DNA of 64,000 nucleotides from Halichondria panicea. Lineage: Eukaryota > Porifera > Demospongiae > Suberitida > Halichondriidae. The DNA lies in assembly GCF_963675165.1 (NCBI RefSeq), contig NC_087390.1, positions 6,292,319 through 6,356,318 of the forward strand. The letters run 5' to 3'. The notes below the pieces were generated by a model. It did not search any database. It was not told where the DNA came from and was given only the letters and a program-made list of their open reading frames with translations. Both the position numbers and the translations under genes were made by a program. This document shows positions 34,323-46,769 of this stretch, in pieces (position 1 is the stretch's first letter; each line of letters opens with the position of its first letter).

Positions 34323-35091
34323 TTTCTCAACTAATTGAGTGAGTCACATCACATAATGTGCATTTTATGGTGCAATGTGCATATATATACATGCATGTCT
34401 ATAGCATTATTAATATTATCATATTGATAGAAGGAGGTAAACAGTTTCTGTTTGTAGTTTTAGATGAAAGCAAACCCCACATTACAGTAAACACACTTGC
34501 AACAGGTGGACTTCATCTGCATACCATCAAGCCACAATAAGTTATATAGTTCCCATGCACTGCATGCTATTGTGCAGTACTGTACTGTATAGTAATTTCT
34601 GTGCAATTGTGCGTGAAAGTGGGTGGCTGTACTTACTACCTATATCAAAGCTACAATATTCATCCATTAACACATGTAAATTTTACACAGTAGCTACAAA
34701 CAAGTATATATTTGGCATAATTATGTCTTCACAATAAACACCACAGATATACTTATGAGTTATGACGAACAAGTATACGGAGATCTGCCATATAAAGTCA
34801 TCAAGATGTAAGTTGTCTCATGTGATGTCAATGCATGCTGCATATACTTTTTGGCCAGTTTCGTTGATCACACACATGGCTGCATAATTATAAGAGAGAA
34901 ACCATGGTAACACAGCCACAAAACACTATTGCAATGATGAAAAGCTTCATGTTATTGTAAACAGTGTCACTTTAAACATGTGTCACTACTTACATTGAGA
35001 TCTCAGAGTGAAAATTTGTTGTAGTCCTTGCAAATTTGATGACGGTATGATGTTATTAATAGCATTACGACATCTTTCTGTTTCTCTGCAG

Positions 35092-35388
35092 GATCATGAC
35101 AATGACTTAAAAGTGTCATTTGAGGATTTTAAGAAGTCTATTGAGAATGAGCGACTGTTGATTGAAGCATTTGGACCTTGTTCACCAGACTCTACCTTGT
35201 TAGAGGACTTCTCAGCTAAAATATGCAGTATTAATTGTTATGACTATATATATGCATACAAAGGATTGTGTATGCATGTGTTGAATGAGTGGGTGGCATT
35301 GCAGTATCTACAACATTATGATGCATGGTATCAAGAGTTCATTATGGTGGTATGCAGCAGCAGCAGTAATCAGACAACAACAAATTAA
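35092..35388 (+). CDS. Duplicate calaxin terminal exon, open with novel C-terminus
   Basis: Acceptor TTTCTGTTTCTCTGCAG is followed by DHDNDLKVSFEDFKKS and on to EDFSAKI, then 42 new residues to a stop. It is in the same phase as calaxin exon 4, so exon 3 (ending 32628) could splice to it and give a different tail. Loop position 6 is Leu instead of Ser. There is no exon 1-3 copy next to it. It may be an alternative last exon or inert. Confidence 0.5.
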   Translation, partial: DHDNDLKVSFEDFKKSIENERLLIEAFGPCSPDSTLLEDFSAKICSINCYDYIYAYKGLCMHVLNEWVALQYLQHYDAWYQEFIMVVCSSSSNQTTTN

Positions 35389-35504
35389 ATGTACACTAAA
35401 TAATTATTAAGCTAGATGGAGGGTAACAGATAAACACCATGTAGCTACTCATTCACACAATGTCTCAGTTCAGTTTCAGCAAAATACGTTATAGTCAGTT
35501 TAGC

Positions 35505-35660
35505 TCAGAAGGTTTTGAGTATAAGGACACTTGGTGACAGTCAGTGTATATACAGACTAGCCTGCCGATTATTTAATCGGCCTCGAGGCTATGTGCAGAC
35601 AGGATAATAGACAGCGAATGTGCTGTGACCAGTACTAATAGGAGAAGTAAGTTATACTGT
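35505..35660 (-). pseudogene. Family II exon 2 fragment with hairpin insert
   Basis: The 3' end of a family II exon 2 (complement of CTGTCACCAAGTGTCC and KCPYT codons). It is interrupted by GCCGATTATTTAATCGGC with a CCTCGAGGCT end, a small hairpin of the TAGCCTCGA type. No open frame remains. Confidence 0.75.
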
Positions 35661-36098
35661 ATTATACTGTACAGTAATTTCTGTGCAATTGTGTGTGTGC
35701 CTGAGTGGATCTGCAAAATAATAATTAAAATTAATCGACATTGAAAGTTAGGTCACAGTATACTGGGTGGCTGTGCTTATAGCTAGATCTACCTATATAT
35801 ATCAAAGCTACAACATCACTTTAACTTATGTAAATTTTATACAGTATAGCTCATTGTAAACAAGCAAAACTGCATGGTATGCAGGTAATTGGGTATGTGT
35901 TTGAGTTGAGTGGGTGGTGGTTCTGCAGGACATCTCATATAAATTATAATGTGAACTCATGCACGCACATAGTAAAGGTAACGAACTATTAACATCATGC
36001 ACAATCTATGCAGCTATAATATATATATATTGTTGAACTACACACAATGTCACAAGACAATTTAGTTTCAGCAAAATACTTATTATAATTATGTCAGT

Positions 36099-36312
36099 TC
36101 AGTTGAGGAGGTTTTGAGTATAAGGACACTTGGTGACAATCAGTGTGCAGACCACATTACTTCCCGAGTCGTGACCATCACCATTGGGAGGAGCAGTAAT
36201 ATCACAGTCACAGTGAATACTGTTTCCATGCACTCTTGTAGTATGAGGTTGACACAAAGAAGCCGGTATGGGACAGATCACACAATATACTGGATGTGAA
36301 GTAATCTGTGTC
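36099..36312 (-). pseudogene. Solitary family II exon 2, frameshifted
   Basis: It begins DTDYFTSSILCDLSHTGFF and then shifts frame; the second half (HCDCDI, VVCTLIVTKCPYTQNLLN) is in another frame. No exon 1 lies upstream within the next kilobase. Confidence 0.8.
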
Positions 36313-36381
36313 CTGTATGGATTGATACCCTATAGCTCAATGTCATTATAAAACGTGTATGTATTAGTTATTGCCCAGCCA

Positions 36382-36476
36382 GCAACATGCCATATATTGC
36401 ACTGGAGCAATATAATGCCCTCGGGCCGCAGGCCCCGAGGGCATTATATCATCCAGTGCAATATATGGCATGTTGC
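36382..36476. mobile_element. Palindromic MITE
   Basis: A near-perfect palindrome, with GCAACATGCCATATATTGCA paired with its complement and a GC-rich tip (CCCTCGGGCC/GGCCCCGAGGG). Related sequence recurs at 36720-36850 and, inverted, at 61670-61830. Confidence 0.85.
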
Positions 36477-36923
36477 ACGAGGGCGCCTGCAATAACTAAC
36501 TTGTTGCCCAATGACGTTAAACTCGTCTGACTGGTCATATAAATCGTAATAAAAGACATGTGTTTTGAAGGAATTTAGTGTATTCATTAGTTTTGCTGAA
36601 TTCCATAGTAAATTTTTTAGGTTTTCTTCACACTAGTAGTTGTAAAGGTAGTAGCCTATAAAAGGGACCAACTGAGTATTGGGTAGGATGGTGGGGCATA
36701 AGTCCCAACTGGATATCTCTTAAAGAAATCTACTGCATTTACACACAGTGCAAGTGCATATAATCCAGTGCAATATATGGTAGCCATCCATGGCAGTTAT
36801 GCAACATGCCATATACTGAGCACTGGATTGCTTTGATCTGCCCACTCACTGGGCAACAAATATATATATATATATACGTTATAGATGTGCATTCATTTGC
36901 GACATCTTTCTGTTTCTCTACAG

Positions 36924-37076
36924 GATCATGACAATGTCTCGAAAGTGTCACTGGAGGATTTCAAGAAGTCTATTGAGAATGAGCGACTGTTGATTGAAGC
37001 ATTTGGACCTTGTTTACCAGACTCCACCTTGTTAGAGGAGTTCTCAGCTAAAATATTCATCCGATCATTATTATGA
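36924..37076 (+). CDS. Duplicate calaxin terminal exon with damaged EF loop
   Basis: Acceptor TTTCTCTACAG, then [16 protein letters not shown] through LLEEFSAKIFIRSLL and stop (51 codons with stop). Loop position 5 is Val instead of Asp, so calcium binding by this hand would be weakened. It is open and splice-competent, either an alternative end or a relic. Confidence 0.45.
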   Translation, partial: DHDNVSKVSLEDFKKSIENERLLIEAFGPCLPDSTLLEEFSAKIFIRSLL

Positions 37077-37245
37077 GTGCTTTGCACTATGTGCAATATC
37101 TAGCTATTATACAACATGTACAGAACTGTGCAAAATGTACACAATAACTTATAGCTAGAAGATAACATTATAAACACCATTTAGAGCAGCTATACTGCCT
37201 CAGTTAATTGTTTCAGCAAAATATAGGTAGTATTATTAAAACAGT

Positions 37246-38289
37246 TTAGTTCAGGAGGTTTCGAGTATAAGGACACTTGGTGACAGTCAGTGTACAGATG
37301 CCATTACTTGGTGAGAATGTTCTGTGACCATCACTATTGGGATAGGTAACTTGACAGGTACAGTAAATATTGTTTCCACTCTTGTCGTATGTGGATGACG
37401 TGAAGTGGCCAGTATAGAATTGAAGATTACACAATATGCTGGATGTAAAGTATTGTGTGTCCTGTATGGGATTGATATGATTATGAGCTGTACACTTAAA
37501 ATTGATCATGTTATTAGTGTACTAGAGGCTTAGACTTACTTCAGGATTGATGGACATACTTGGACTAGTGCGACAAGTGGCATAAGTACTCGTTGATGAT
37601 GTTGGCATCGTGCAAGTCCTGGTCTGCTGGATACAGCCCTCATAGAGGTTGATTGTGCGGAGACGGTCCAAATCTTGACGAAGGTTGTTCTGGATCAAAG
37701 TTGATGTCTGTATTAAGTTCTGCATGCTGGCTATCTGGGAAGAGTACAATGCTGATGATTTAACAGTGTTCGCCACTGTGACATTCAATCCCTGAATTGC
37801 TTGCATCCTTCCCTCCAACTGTGAGATCCTCGACAATATATAGTTATAGTCCATTTGCCGCTGAACTTGTGCTTCCAGGAATTTTTGTAGCAATTCAAAA
37901 GAGTGGTTGGTTCCCTGTTGTTCCATTCTTCCCTCCAACTGCTGTATCCTAGACAACAGATTATCTCCGGCAGTGCTGGCACTTGATTCAGTGTTGTCTC
38001 CACTGCTGACCAGAGGACTGTATATGATGACTGCCACCAGAGACACAACTAGAGCAATGACCAGAAATACAGCAATCAGTGCAATCACAACACGTTTCCC
38101 CCTCTTGACTTTAGTGGAGATTTGACCGGCTAGTTGGGATTTGTCCTCAACTTCAACGCGGTTAGGGCGATTGATTGTCATGTAATGAGATTGTTGTTCC
38201 TGCATCTCGACGTGCTCGTACAACTCTTGTTCTTTGTTTGGCTGTGGTTTAACCTGGCGACTTGTTTTAGGAGCTGGTTGACGACTCAT
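37246..38289 (-). CDS. Family II receptor, gene 2 (long stalk)
   Basis: Exons 38289-37540 and 37461-37246 (321 aa), the longest intact member. The tail has LYEHV and SHYMTI as in gene 1. The extra length lies in the stalk: three heptad segments each starting near LLSRI or ILSRI QQLEGRM, with NHSF and NVTV glycosylation sites. The Cys-rich domain has GCIQQTRTC, then DTQYFTSSILCN, YCTCQV and CTLTVTKCPYTRNLLN. The donor is GAA|GTAAGT. Upstream in-frame codons (VTQLVEK) are treated as leader because most siblings begin at MS(R/S)QP. Confidence 0.83.
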
Positions 38290-38712
38290 CTTCTCAACTA
38301 ACTGGGTCACATCACATAATGTGTATTTATAGCATTTTATGGTGCAGCAATGTGCGTATATACATATCTATATAATAGCAACATTAATGTCATATTGATA
38401 GAGGGAGGTAAACAGTTCCTGTTTGTTGTTTTAATTACTGAAAGCAAACCACATTTAATACAGTAAACACACATACAATAAGCATAAAACAGATGGACTT
38501 CATCTGCCATCAAGTCCCAATATAATTATAGTTCCCCATGCCTGCATGCTATTGTGCAGCACTGTATATACTATAGTAATTTCTGTGCAATTTTTGTGCC
38601 TGAGTGGATCTGCTTAAAATGCAATATCCCAATACAGAACCCCATAAGGCCACTGCTAATGAATGTCATGTTTCTGGTTTGGGAATCACCTTACCACTAA
38701 ACCTATACCAGC

Positions 38713-39017
38713 TATAGCCTCGAGACCAGCCGTTCGTTATTTGAAGAACGCCTGGTCAAGTTCCAATGTAGCACTCGTCCAGCGGTCCAGGAATTTCTTG
38801 GACCGGTAATTGCCCGCAACAACCATACTTTCCCGTGAATATCATTATGATGCTTCCAGTAACGTGCAGCTAGCTATAGTATTGTTGTGGTTGCAGTTAC
38901 CGCATCATGTTCACAACTACTCAAGCCTAACCACTCGCTGACTCAGCTAAATGAGTTCTACATTGGAACTTGACCAGGCGTTCTTTCAGATAACGAACGG
39001 CTGGTCTCGAGGCTATA
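38713..39017. mobile_element. TIR element, TAGCCTCGAGACC termini
   Basis: Inverted repeats of about 60 bp (TATAGCCTCGAGACCAGCCG and complement GGCTGGTCTCGAGGCTATA) bound about 305 bp. It provides the empty site (TTGCAGTTACCGC at 38891) for an element nested in its relative at 50828-51419. Confidence 0.85.
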
Positions 39018-39882
39018 TACCAGCTACTGAGGGAGGGAGGTTATCATTATTCATTATTGTGACATCACTTCCTGTAAAACCCATTTCCTGTTAATTAAAA
39101 ACACAACACAAACATGAAGGCACAGTACAAGAGTAATTGTACACTTCAATTTTTATCATATGACACACCCACAAATAGGTGTGGCTAATGAAAACAATGA
39201 AGTGATGTCATAATAATGAGTTTTTTTTATGAGGTAGTGAAATTCAATGATGGAGGTGACCAGAAACAAGACTTTCATCCTAACGGACCCTCCCACTAGA
39301 GCATAACCTCTCTAGCTCTATAGAGTAGTCTCGCGGACCCAGACCCTGAAAGATTGTAACGACTGGCTTGCGAGACTATCCATAGAGGACACTCAGCTAT
39401 ATGGCACAAATTGAAATCACTATCTACTGTCTAAGTACACAGAAACAACCTTCCACTATAGCAGACCTTCTTGATTCCGGACAGAGGACAATTAAGCTTT
39501 GTGCTCCCAAAACTGACCAACTTGGCTCTCTGTGTAAAACTGCCTCTTATAACAAACAGGAAACTACATTATGCTCAACAATTATGCCATGCCATATTGG
39601 GCATAAAAATAATAGTACTATATAGACGCACGTCTATAATAATTATACAACATAATTGAAATAAGCAAAAAACTGTATGCAGATAATTGGGTATGTGTTT
39701 GGAGTTCAGTGCCAGGGCGGTAAATTATTCTCATGAACTCATGCACATAATAATTTATAGTAAAGCTTAGGGTAATTATCTATCCAGCTATAATTATATA
39801 ATATATACATTCTTAGCTATTGAGCTACACACAATGTCATAAGACAATTCAGTTTCAGCAAAATACGTATTATCAAGTCAGT

Positions 39883-40990
39883 TCAGTTGAGGAGGTTTTG
39901 AGTATAAGGATACTTGGTGATAGTCAGTGTGCAGACGGCATTACTTCCCAAGGCTACTGAGCCATGACCATCACCGTCGGGACACAGTCACAGCAAATAT
40001 TGTTGCACTCTTGTAGTACGAGGTTGACACAAAGAAGGCGGTATTATAGACAGATCACAATAATTATTATATACTGGATGTGAAGTACTCTGTGTCCTGC
40101 ATGCATGTGGGATTGATACCACCCTCAATGTATGTAGATATATAATTATGATAAATACACTTACACCAGGATTGATGGTTATATCTCCAGTTTGACAGCC
40201 GATCCAATAAGGATTGATTGGAATTGGCAACGTACAAGTCCTGGTCTCCTGGATACAGCCCTCAAAGAGGTTGACTGTGCGGAGACAGTCCAAATCTTGA
40301 CGAAGGTTGTTCTGTACCAAGCTCAGGTTTTGCACTGAGTTCTGCACAATAAGAAACTGTGAGGAGACAGTATCATCATAGTCCGATTACCGCTGAAATT
40401 GTACTTATACCCTGCATCTCATTTGGTACAGTGGATCTCCTTTTATTATGACGTACACTTTGGGAAACAAAATTTTGGCCATCATAATTATATAGAGGCC
40501 TTTATTGAGAGGTTCTTTTGCACACACTGTGACTGTGTTCATTTGGGACCTGGGTGGCTGGCCTTAATATCACAGTTGGCCTTCAGGAGTGCCATGGCCG
40601 GTAAGAGGGTTCCATGCACTTACAGTAGCAAATCCCTGCATGTAGTCACCACCACTCTTGCAAATTTGATTTTGTTATAACCATAAGTACATACATAACT
40701 ATAGCAATCTACTACACTAGAAGGGCTGTATGATGACTGCCACCAGAGACACAACTAGAGTACAGGCCAGAAATAAAGCCATTAGTGCAATCACAACAAC
40801 ATTCCACAACTCTTGGTTTTAATGGAGATTTGACCGAGTATGTAGTTGAGAACTGTCCTCAACGGGGTTGGGGTGAATGGTGGTCATGTTCTTCCTGCAT
40901 CTCAAGTTATTCATACACATCTTCTTCTTTGCTGGGCTGTCCTTTCACTGTGGGTGACTTATCATGTTTAGAAGCTTGGCTATATATACT
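39883..40990 (-). pseudogene. Family II receptor pseudogene (split exon 1), copy psi-1
   Basis: Exon 2 relic 39883-40096 and the exon 1 3' part 40165-40380 (stalk, GCIQETRTC, donor GGT|GTAAGT) are recognisable. The 5' part (tail and membrane codons) lies at 40718-40990, heavily decayed, with about 330 bp of foreign sequence between. There is no continuous frame. The same broken structure recurs at 47.5-48.6 and 52.2-52.8 kb, so it broke before it was duplicated. Confidence 0.8.
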
Positions 40991-41194
40991 TATCTCCTCA
41001 ACTGATGTGTGTAATAATTATGAATCATGCACATCATAATTATTTATATAGCATACTAGCAATTATTGCATGGACCACCTTGTATGTAAAATCACAGTAT
41101 ATAATTATTAAACAGTAGACATCTGCCATAAAGTCATAAATTTAAGTTTATATATAGTTGTCTCATGTGATGTCTCACTGCATGCGTATTACTG

Positions 41195-41285
41195 AGAACA
41201 AGTGACTGTTAGTCTGTTAGTTTACCATGCATGCAGACTCTATACCTTGTTAGATCTGGGATTTCTCAGCTAAAATATTCAGTGG
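41195..41285 (+). pseudogene. Calaxin exon 4 remnant
   Basis: Retains CAAGTGACTGTTAGT...TTTACC...CAGACTC...CTTGTTAGA and TTCTCAGCTAAAATATTCAG. The acceptor and the first half are lost. Confidence 0.75.
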
Positions 41286-41567
41286 TTACCACTTAATGAC
41301 ATGCAGATATTGTATCTTAATGCCAATTAAAGTAGGTCAATTAGTGCACTCAATACTGGGTGGGTATGTGGGTGATCATGACTCTACAGTAAACTTTAAC
41401 AACGCATCATATACTACAAAAATCAAGTACAAGCAATTAATTAGAATTAAGCAAGAGGGTGACAGACAACATTATATACACCAACGAATACGTAAGCTAT
41501 TCATGCATTGTTTTGAAGTACACACAATATCTCAGTTTAGTACATTTCAGCAATAATATACTTAAAG

Positions 41568-42349
41568 TCAGTTCAGTTGAGGAGGTTTCGAGTATTAAGG
41601 ACACTTGGTGACAGTCAGTGTGCGGACAGGATCATATAGACAGAGAATGAGCTGTGACTAGCACCACTGGGATAAGTAACTTCACAGTAGCAGTAAATAT
41701 TGTTTCCACTCTTGTAGTATGTGGCTGATGTGAAGTAGGCTGGTATGAGAAAAATCACACACTATGCTGGATGTGAAGTACTGTGTGTCCTGTATGGGAT
41801 TGATATGGTTATGAGCTGTACACTTGATCATGTGATTATAGTGTATTATATAGGGGCTTAGACTTACTCCACGAGGTCACACTACTAGTGCTACAAGTGG
41901 CATAACTAGTGACTGATGATTGTGTTATCGTACAAGGTCCTGGTCTCCTGGATACAGCCCTCATAGAGGTTGATTGTGCGGAGACAGTCCAAATCTTGAC
42001 GAATGTTGTTCTGTACCAAAGTTGAGGTCTGTATTAAGTTTTGCATGCTGGCTATCTGGGATTCTTTAGCAGTGTTTGTTTCCTCCAACTGTTGAATCCT
42101 CGACAATAGATTCCCAGTGTCTCCACCGCTGACCCAGAGGACTGTATATGATGACAGCCACCAGAGACACAATTAGAGCAATGACCAGAAATACTGCAAT
42201 CAATGCAATCACAACACATTTCCCCCTCTTGACTTTAGTGGAGATTTGACGGCTAGTTGGGATTTGTCCTCAACTTCAACGCAGTTAGGGCGATTGTAAT
42301 GAGATTGTCGTTTCCTGCATCTCGACGTGTTCGTACAACTCTTGTTCTT
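41568..42349 (-). pseudogene. Family II receptor pseudogene, copy psi-2
   Basis: Exon 1 relic 41868-42349 with several frameshifts (around the membrane segment and GCIQETRT), lacking the first 18 codons. The exon 2 relic 41568-41792 has an indel in the KCPY region (GTATTAAGGACAC). The sequence that replaces the 5' end resembles the upstream flank of gene 5. Confidence 0.8.
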
Positions 42350-42566
42350 TGGATTAGATCACATATTGATGAGGTCTATTATTTTATTACACAAACAAAA
42401 ATTGCATCATCTGTAATTGAAGAATTTTTCCCATATGGCTAGGTGTAACTCATTAATTAATTTAGGCCACACCCCTAACATGATGAACTTTTTGGGAAGC
42501 CATGAGGGGGCTGATGAGAAACTACTAATCTACTTTGCCTGACCTATTAGAGTCACATCACATATC

Positions 42567-42622
42567 AGCCTCGAATCCATGCTGATTAAAATATGTATTT
42601 TAATCAGCGTGGATTCGAGGCT
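42567..42622. mobile_element. Hairpin element, AGCCTCGAATCC ends
   Basis: A 56-bp near-perfect hairpin; AGCCTCGAATCCATGCTGAT pairs with its complement. A close relative is at 50385-50442. Confidence 0.8.
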
Positions 42623-43129
42623 ACATTACATACATGCATATAATTATTGATAGGTAGTACTGCACTCTATGAGTATCTAGATTGTACTTAGCTTGTGTCA
42701 GTTAGCTCTAGCTGTGTAGTTTGGCAAAAACAGGGATCGGTACGTTCTGGCGCAAATCGAATTATTCGGTAGTTTTTTCCAAGTGATCACTGCCTCGGAC
42801 TGGAAGCGATTTGGCCTATCCAAGTTTTCGCTGGATAATAGTCCCATGGCCATCTGTTAGTGTGTCTAATTAGTTTGAATCAGTCTTGTTTTGTTCGTGC
42901 ATTACACACCCTTTTATACCTGACGCACTTTGATGTCTGACGGAGTTCGGCGACTTACTCTATTGAAGGTGCATGGCTGTGCAGCTACAAAGTACTGAAC
43001 TGTATGCAGTAATCAGGCAAAATGTAATTAAGCTGGAGGGTAACAGACAACATTGTAACACCAGTATATTATTCTATTGAACTACACACAATGTTTCGAC
43101 ATGCAGTTGCAGTAATAATTAAAGTCAGT

Positions 43130-43970
43130 TCAGCTCAGGAGGTTTCGAGTATAAGGGCACTTGGTGACAGTCAGTGTGCAGATGCCATTGAACGAGAATA
43201 TACTGTGAATACTACCACTGGGATAGGTAACCTCACAGCGACAACGGATATTGTTTTCACTCTTGTAGTACGAGGTTGACACGAGGTAGTTGGGATTTGA
43301 AACATCACACAATATGCTGGATGTGAAGTACTGTGTGTCCTGTATGGGATTGATATGGTTATGAAACTGTGCATACATAACTAATCACGTGGTGGGGGAC
43401 CCAAAAGGCAATGTTTAGACTTACTCCAGAATTTATGGTTACAACACCAGTGTTGCAGGCGATCCAATAATTGCCATTTGCTGCCAACGTACAAGTCCCT
43501 GTCTGCTGGATACAGCCCTCATAGAGGTTGATTGTGCGGAGACGGTCTAAATCTTGACGAATGTTGTTCTGTGCCAAAGTTGAGGTCTGTATTAAGTTCT
43601 GCATGCTGGCTATCTGGGATTCTTTAGCAGTGTTTGTTTCCTTCAGCTGTTGAATCATCGATAATAGATTCCCAGTGTCTCCATTTCTGACCAGAGGACT
43701 GTATATGATGACAGCCACCAGAGACACAACTAGAGCAATGACCAGAAATACTGCAATCAGTGCAATCACACCACATTTCCACCTCTTGACTTCAGTGGAA
43801 ATTTGACCGGCTAGTTGGGATTTGTCCTCAACTTCAACAGGGTTAGGGCGATTGATTGTCATGTAATGAGATTGTTGTTCCTGCATCTCGACGTGCTCGT
43901 ACAACTCTTGTTCTTTGTTTGGCTGTGATTTAACCTGGCGACTTGTTTTAGCAGCTGGTTGACGACTCAT
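43130..43970 (-). CDS. Family II receptor, gene 3
   Basis: Exons 43970-43425 and 43339-43130 (251 aa). The tail is as in gene 1 (LYEHV, SHYMTI), with NP instead of NR before VEVE. It has a single-segment stalk (NLLSMIQQLKETNTAKE). The first Cys cluster differs: GCIQQTGTCTLAANGNYWIAC. Exon 2: DTQYFTSSILCDVSNPNY, RCRCEV, GICTLTVTKCPYTRNLLS. The donor is GGA|GTAAGT. It belongs to the NYWIAC subtype together with gene 6. Confidence 0.82.
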
Positions 43971-44743
43971 CTTCTCAACTAATTGAGTGAGTCACATCGC
44001 ATAATGTGTATTTTATGGTAACAGCAATGTGCATATATATACATGTCTATAGCATTATTAATATTATCATATTGATAGAAGGAGGTAAACAGTTTCTGTT
44101 TGTTGTTTTAGATGAAAGCAAACCCCACATTACAGTAAACACACTTGCAACAGGTGGACTTCATCTGCATACCATCAAGCCACAATAAGTTATATAGTTC
44201 CCATGCACTGCATGCTATTGTGCAGCACTGTACTGTATAGTAATTTCTGTGCAATTGTGCGTGAAAGTGGGTGGCTGTACTTAGCTACCTATATCAAAGC
44301 TACAATATTCATCCACTAACACATGCATGTAAATTTTATACAGTATAGCTACAAACAAGCATATATTTTGGCATAATTATGTCTTCACAATAAACACCAC
44401 AGATATACTTATGACGAACAAGTATACGGAGATCTGCCATATAAAGTCATCAAGCTATAAGTTGTCTCATGTGATGTCACTGCACGCTGCATATACTTTT
44501 TTGGCCAAATCACACATGCACACATGGCTGCATAATTATAAGAGAGAAACCATGGTAACACAGCCACAAAACACTATTGCAATGATGAAAAGCTTCATGT
44601 TACTGTAAACAGTGTCACTTTAAACATGCATGTGTCACTACTTACATTGAGATCTCAGAGTTAAGAATTTGTTGTAAGTTGTTGCAAATCGTGACGACGA
44701 TATAATGTAATAGCATTTACGACATCTTTCTGTTTCTCTGCAG

Positions 44744-44872
44744 GATCATGACAATGACTCAAAAGTGTCACTGGAGGATTTCAAGAAGTCTATTGAGAAT
44801 GAGCGACTGTTGATTGAAGCATTTGGAACCTTGTTTACCAGACTCTACCTTGTTAGAGGACTTCTCAGCTAA
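44744..44872 (+). pseudogene. Calaxin terminal exon copy, frameshifted
   Basis: Acceptor and [16 protein letters not shown] are intact. One extra A (TTTGGAACC for TTTGGACC) shifts the frame after LLIEAFG, and translation stops at the TAA inside the former SAKI codons. Confidence 0.8.
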
Positions 44873-45098
44873 AATATGCAGTATTAATTGTTATGACTGC
44901 ATGCATGCATACAAGGGATTGTTGCATGTATTAAATTGAATTGAGTGGGTGGCATTGCAGCAGCTATGCATGGTATATACAGTAATCAGACACAAAATTA
45001 AACTTAACTAGAGGGTAACAGATAACATTATAAAGCTACTCATTCTATTAACTATAATTATACACTCAGTTCTGTTTCAGCAAATACGTATTATCAAG

Positions 45099-45998
45099 TC
45101 AGTTCAGGAGGTTTCGAGTATAAGGACACTTGGTGACAGTCAGTGTGCAGATGCCATTACTTGGTGAGAATGTTATGTGACCAGTACCAGTGGGAAAGGT
45201 AACTTGACAGGAGCAACGGATATTGTTTCCACTCTTGTCGTATGTGGATGACGTGAAGTGGCCGGTATAGAATTGAAGATTACACAATATGCTGGATGTG
45301 AAGTACTGTGTGTCCTGTATGGGATTGATATGGTTATGAGCTGTACACTTGATCATGTGATTATAGTGTATTAGAGGCTATAGACTTACTCAAGGATTGA
45401 TGGTCACACTACTAGTGAGACAAGTGGCATAAGTACTCGTTGATGATGTTGGTATCGTACAAGTCCTGGTCTCCTGGATACAACCCTCATAGAGGTTGAT
45501 TGTGCGGAGACGGTCCAAATCTTGACGAACGTTGTTCTGTATTGAAGTTGAGGTCTGTAATAAGTTCTGCATGCTGGCTATCTGCATGGGAAGAGTAAAA
45601 TGCTGATAATTAATTAACAGTGTTTGCCACTGAACGCTTGCACGTACACTTCCCTCCAACTGTGAGATCCTCGACAACATATTATCTCCGGCAGTGCTGG
45701 CACTTGATTCAGTGTTGTCTCCACTGCTGACCAGAGGACTGTACATGATGACAGCCACCAGAGACACAACTAGAGCACAGACCAGAAATACAGCAATCAG
45801 TGCAATCACAACACGTTTCCCTCTCTTGACTTTAGTGGAGATTTGACCGGCTAGTTGGGATTTGTCCTCAACTTCAACGGGGTTAGGGCGATTGATTGTC
45901 ATGTAATGAGATTGTTGTTCCTGCATCTCGACGTGCTCGTACAACTCTTGTTCTTTGTTTGGCTGGTGACTTGTTTTAGCAGCTGGTTGACGACTCAT
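45099..45998 (-). pseudogene. Family II receptor, gene 4, stop at exon 1 end
   Basis: Exons 45998-45390 and 45314-45099 are otherwise intact. The last codon of exon 1 is TGA where siblings have GGA, CGT-GGA or GAA before GTAAGT, so a single change ends the protein at 202 residues with only half of the Cys-rich domain. The tail is shortened (KTSHQPNKEQ) but keeps LYEHV and SHYMTI. Exon 2 (GNNIRCSCQVTF, CTLTVTKCPYTRNLLN) is open and shows no decay, so the stop is recent. A truncated but functional product is possible. Confidence 0.72.
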
Positions 45999-46417
45999 CT
46001 TCTCAACTAATTGAGTCACATCACATATAATGTGTATTTATAGCCTTTATGGTGCAGCAATGTGCGTACATGTCTAGAGCATAATTATCATTTTGATAGG
46101 GGGAGGTAAACAGTTTCTGTTTGTTGCTATGATAATAGTGAAAGCAAACGCCCACATTATACAGTAAACATGCGTAGACTACATACATTAAGCACAAAAC
46201 AGATGGACTGTATCTGCCACCAAATCACAATAAATTACATTATATAGTTCATATTCTGCTATTATGCAGCACTGTATCTACTGTATAGTAATTTCTGTGC
46301 AATTGTGTGTGTGCCTGAGTGGATCTGCAAAATAATAATTAAAATCAATCGACATTGAAAGTTGGGTACTGGGTGGCTGTGCTTATAGCTACCTATAATT
46401 ATATCTACATTGGAACT

Positions 46418-46466
46418 TGACTAGGCGTTCTTTCAGATAACGAACGGCTGGTCTCGAGGCTATACC
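46418..46466. mobile_element. Right half of the TAGCCTCGAGACC TIR element
   Basis: Only the right inverted repeat (GGCTGGTCTCGAGGCTATA) and its flank remain, compared with 38713-39017 and 50828-51419. Confidence 0.7.
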
Positions 46467-46564
46467 AGCTACTGAGGGAGGGAGGTTATCATTATTCATT
46501 ATTGTGACATCACTTCCTGTAAAACCCCATTTCCTGTTAATTAAAAACACAACAACACAAACTA

Positions 46565-46769
46565 TGACGGCGACCGTCCCTGACGGGAGGTCGGGTTGCA
46601 AGCGGATTTGTACATGTAGACGTTTCGCAACTAGATGCAAACAGAAGTGTAACCAAGCACGTGAAAAATGCTGCAATCTGATAGGGCGCCACTATAGTGG
46701 CGCTAGAACAAATCCCAGATAGGCTTGCAACCTGATCTCCCGTCAGGAGACGGTCGGGCAACGCCCAAC
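46565..46769. mobile_element. Hairpin-ended insertion of about 205 bp
   Basis: Ends CGACCGTCCCTGACGGGAGG...TTGCAA and TTGCAA...CTCCCGTCAGGAGACGGTCG form inverted repeats. The paralogous flanks at 39115 and 51515 read through without it (AAACATGAAGG...ACAGTACAAG), so this is a clean insertion in one duplicate. Confidence 0.8.

Noticed and set aside
39401..39659. Overlapping plus-strand frames of 62-74 codons
   Set aside because: The duplicated regions at 47.1 and 51.85 kb do not keep these frames open; they are non-coding parts of the segmental repeat.
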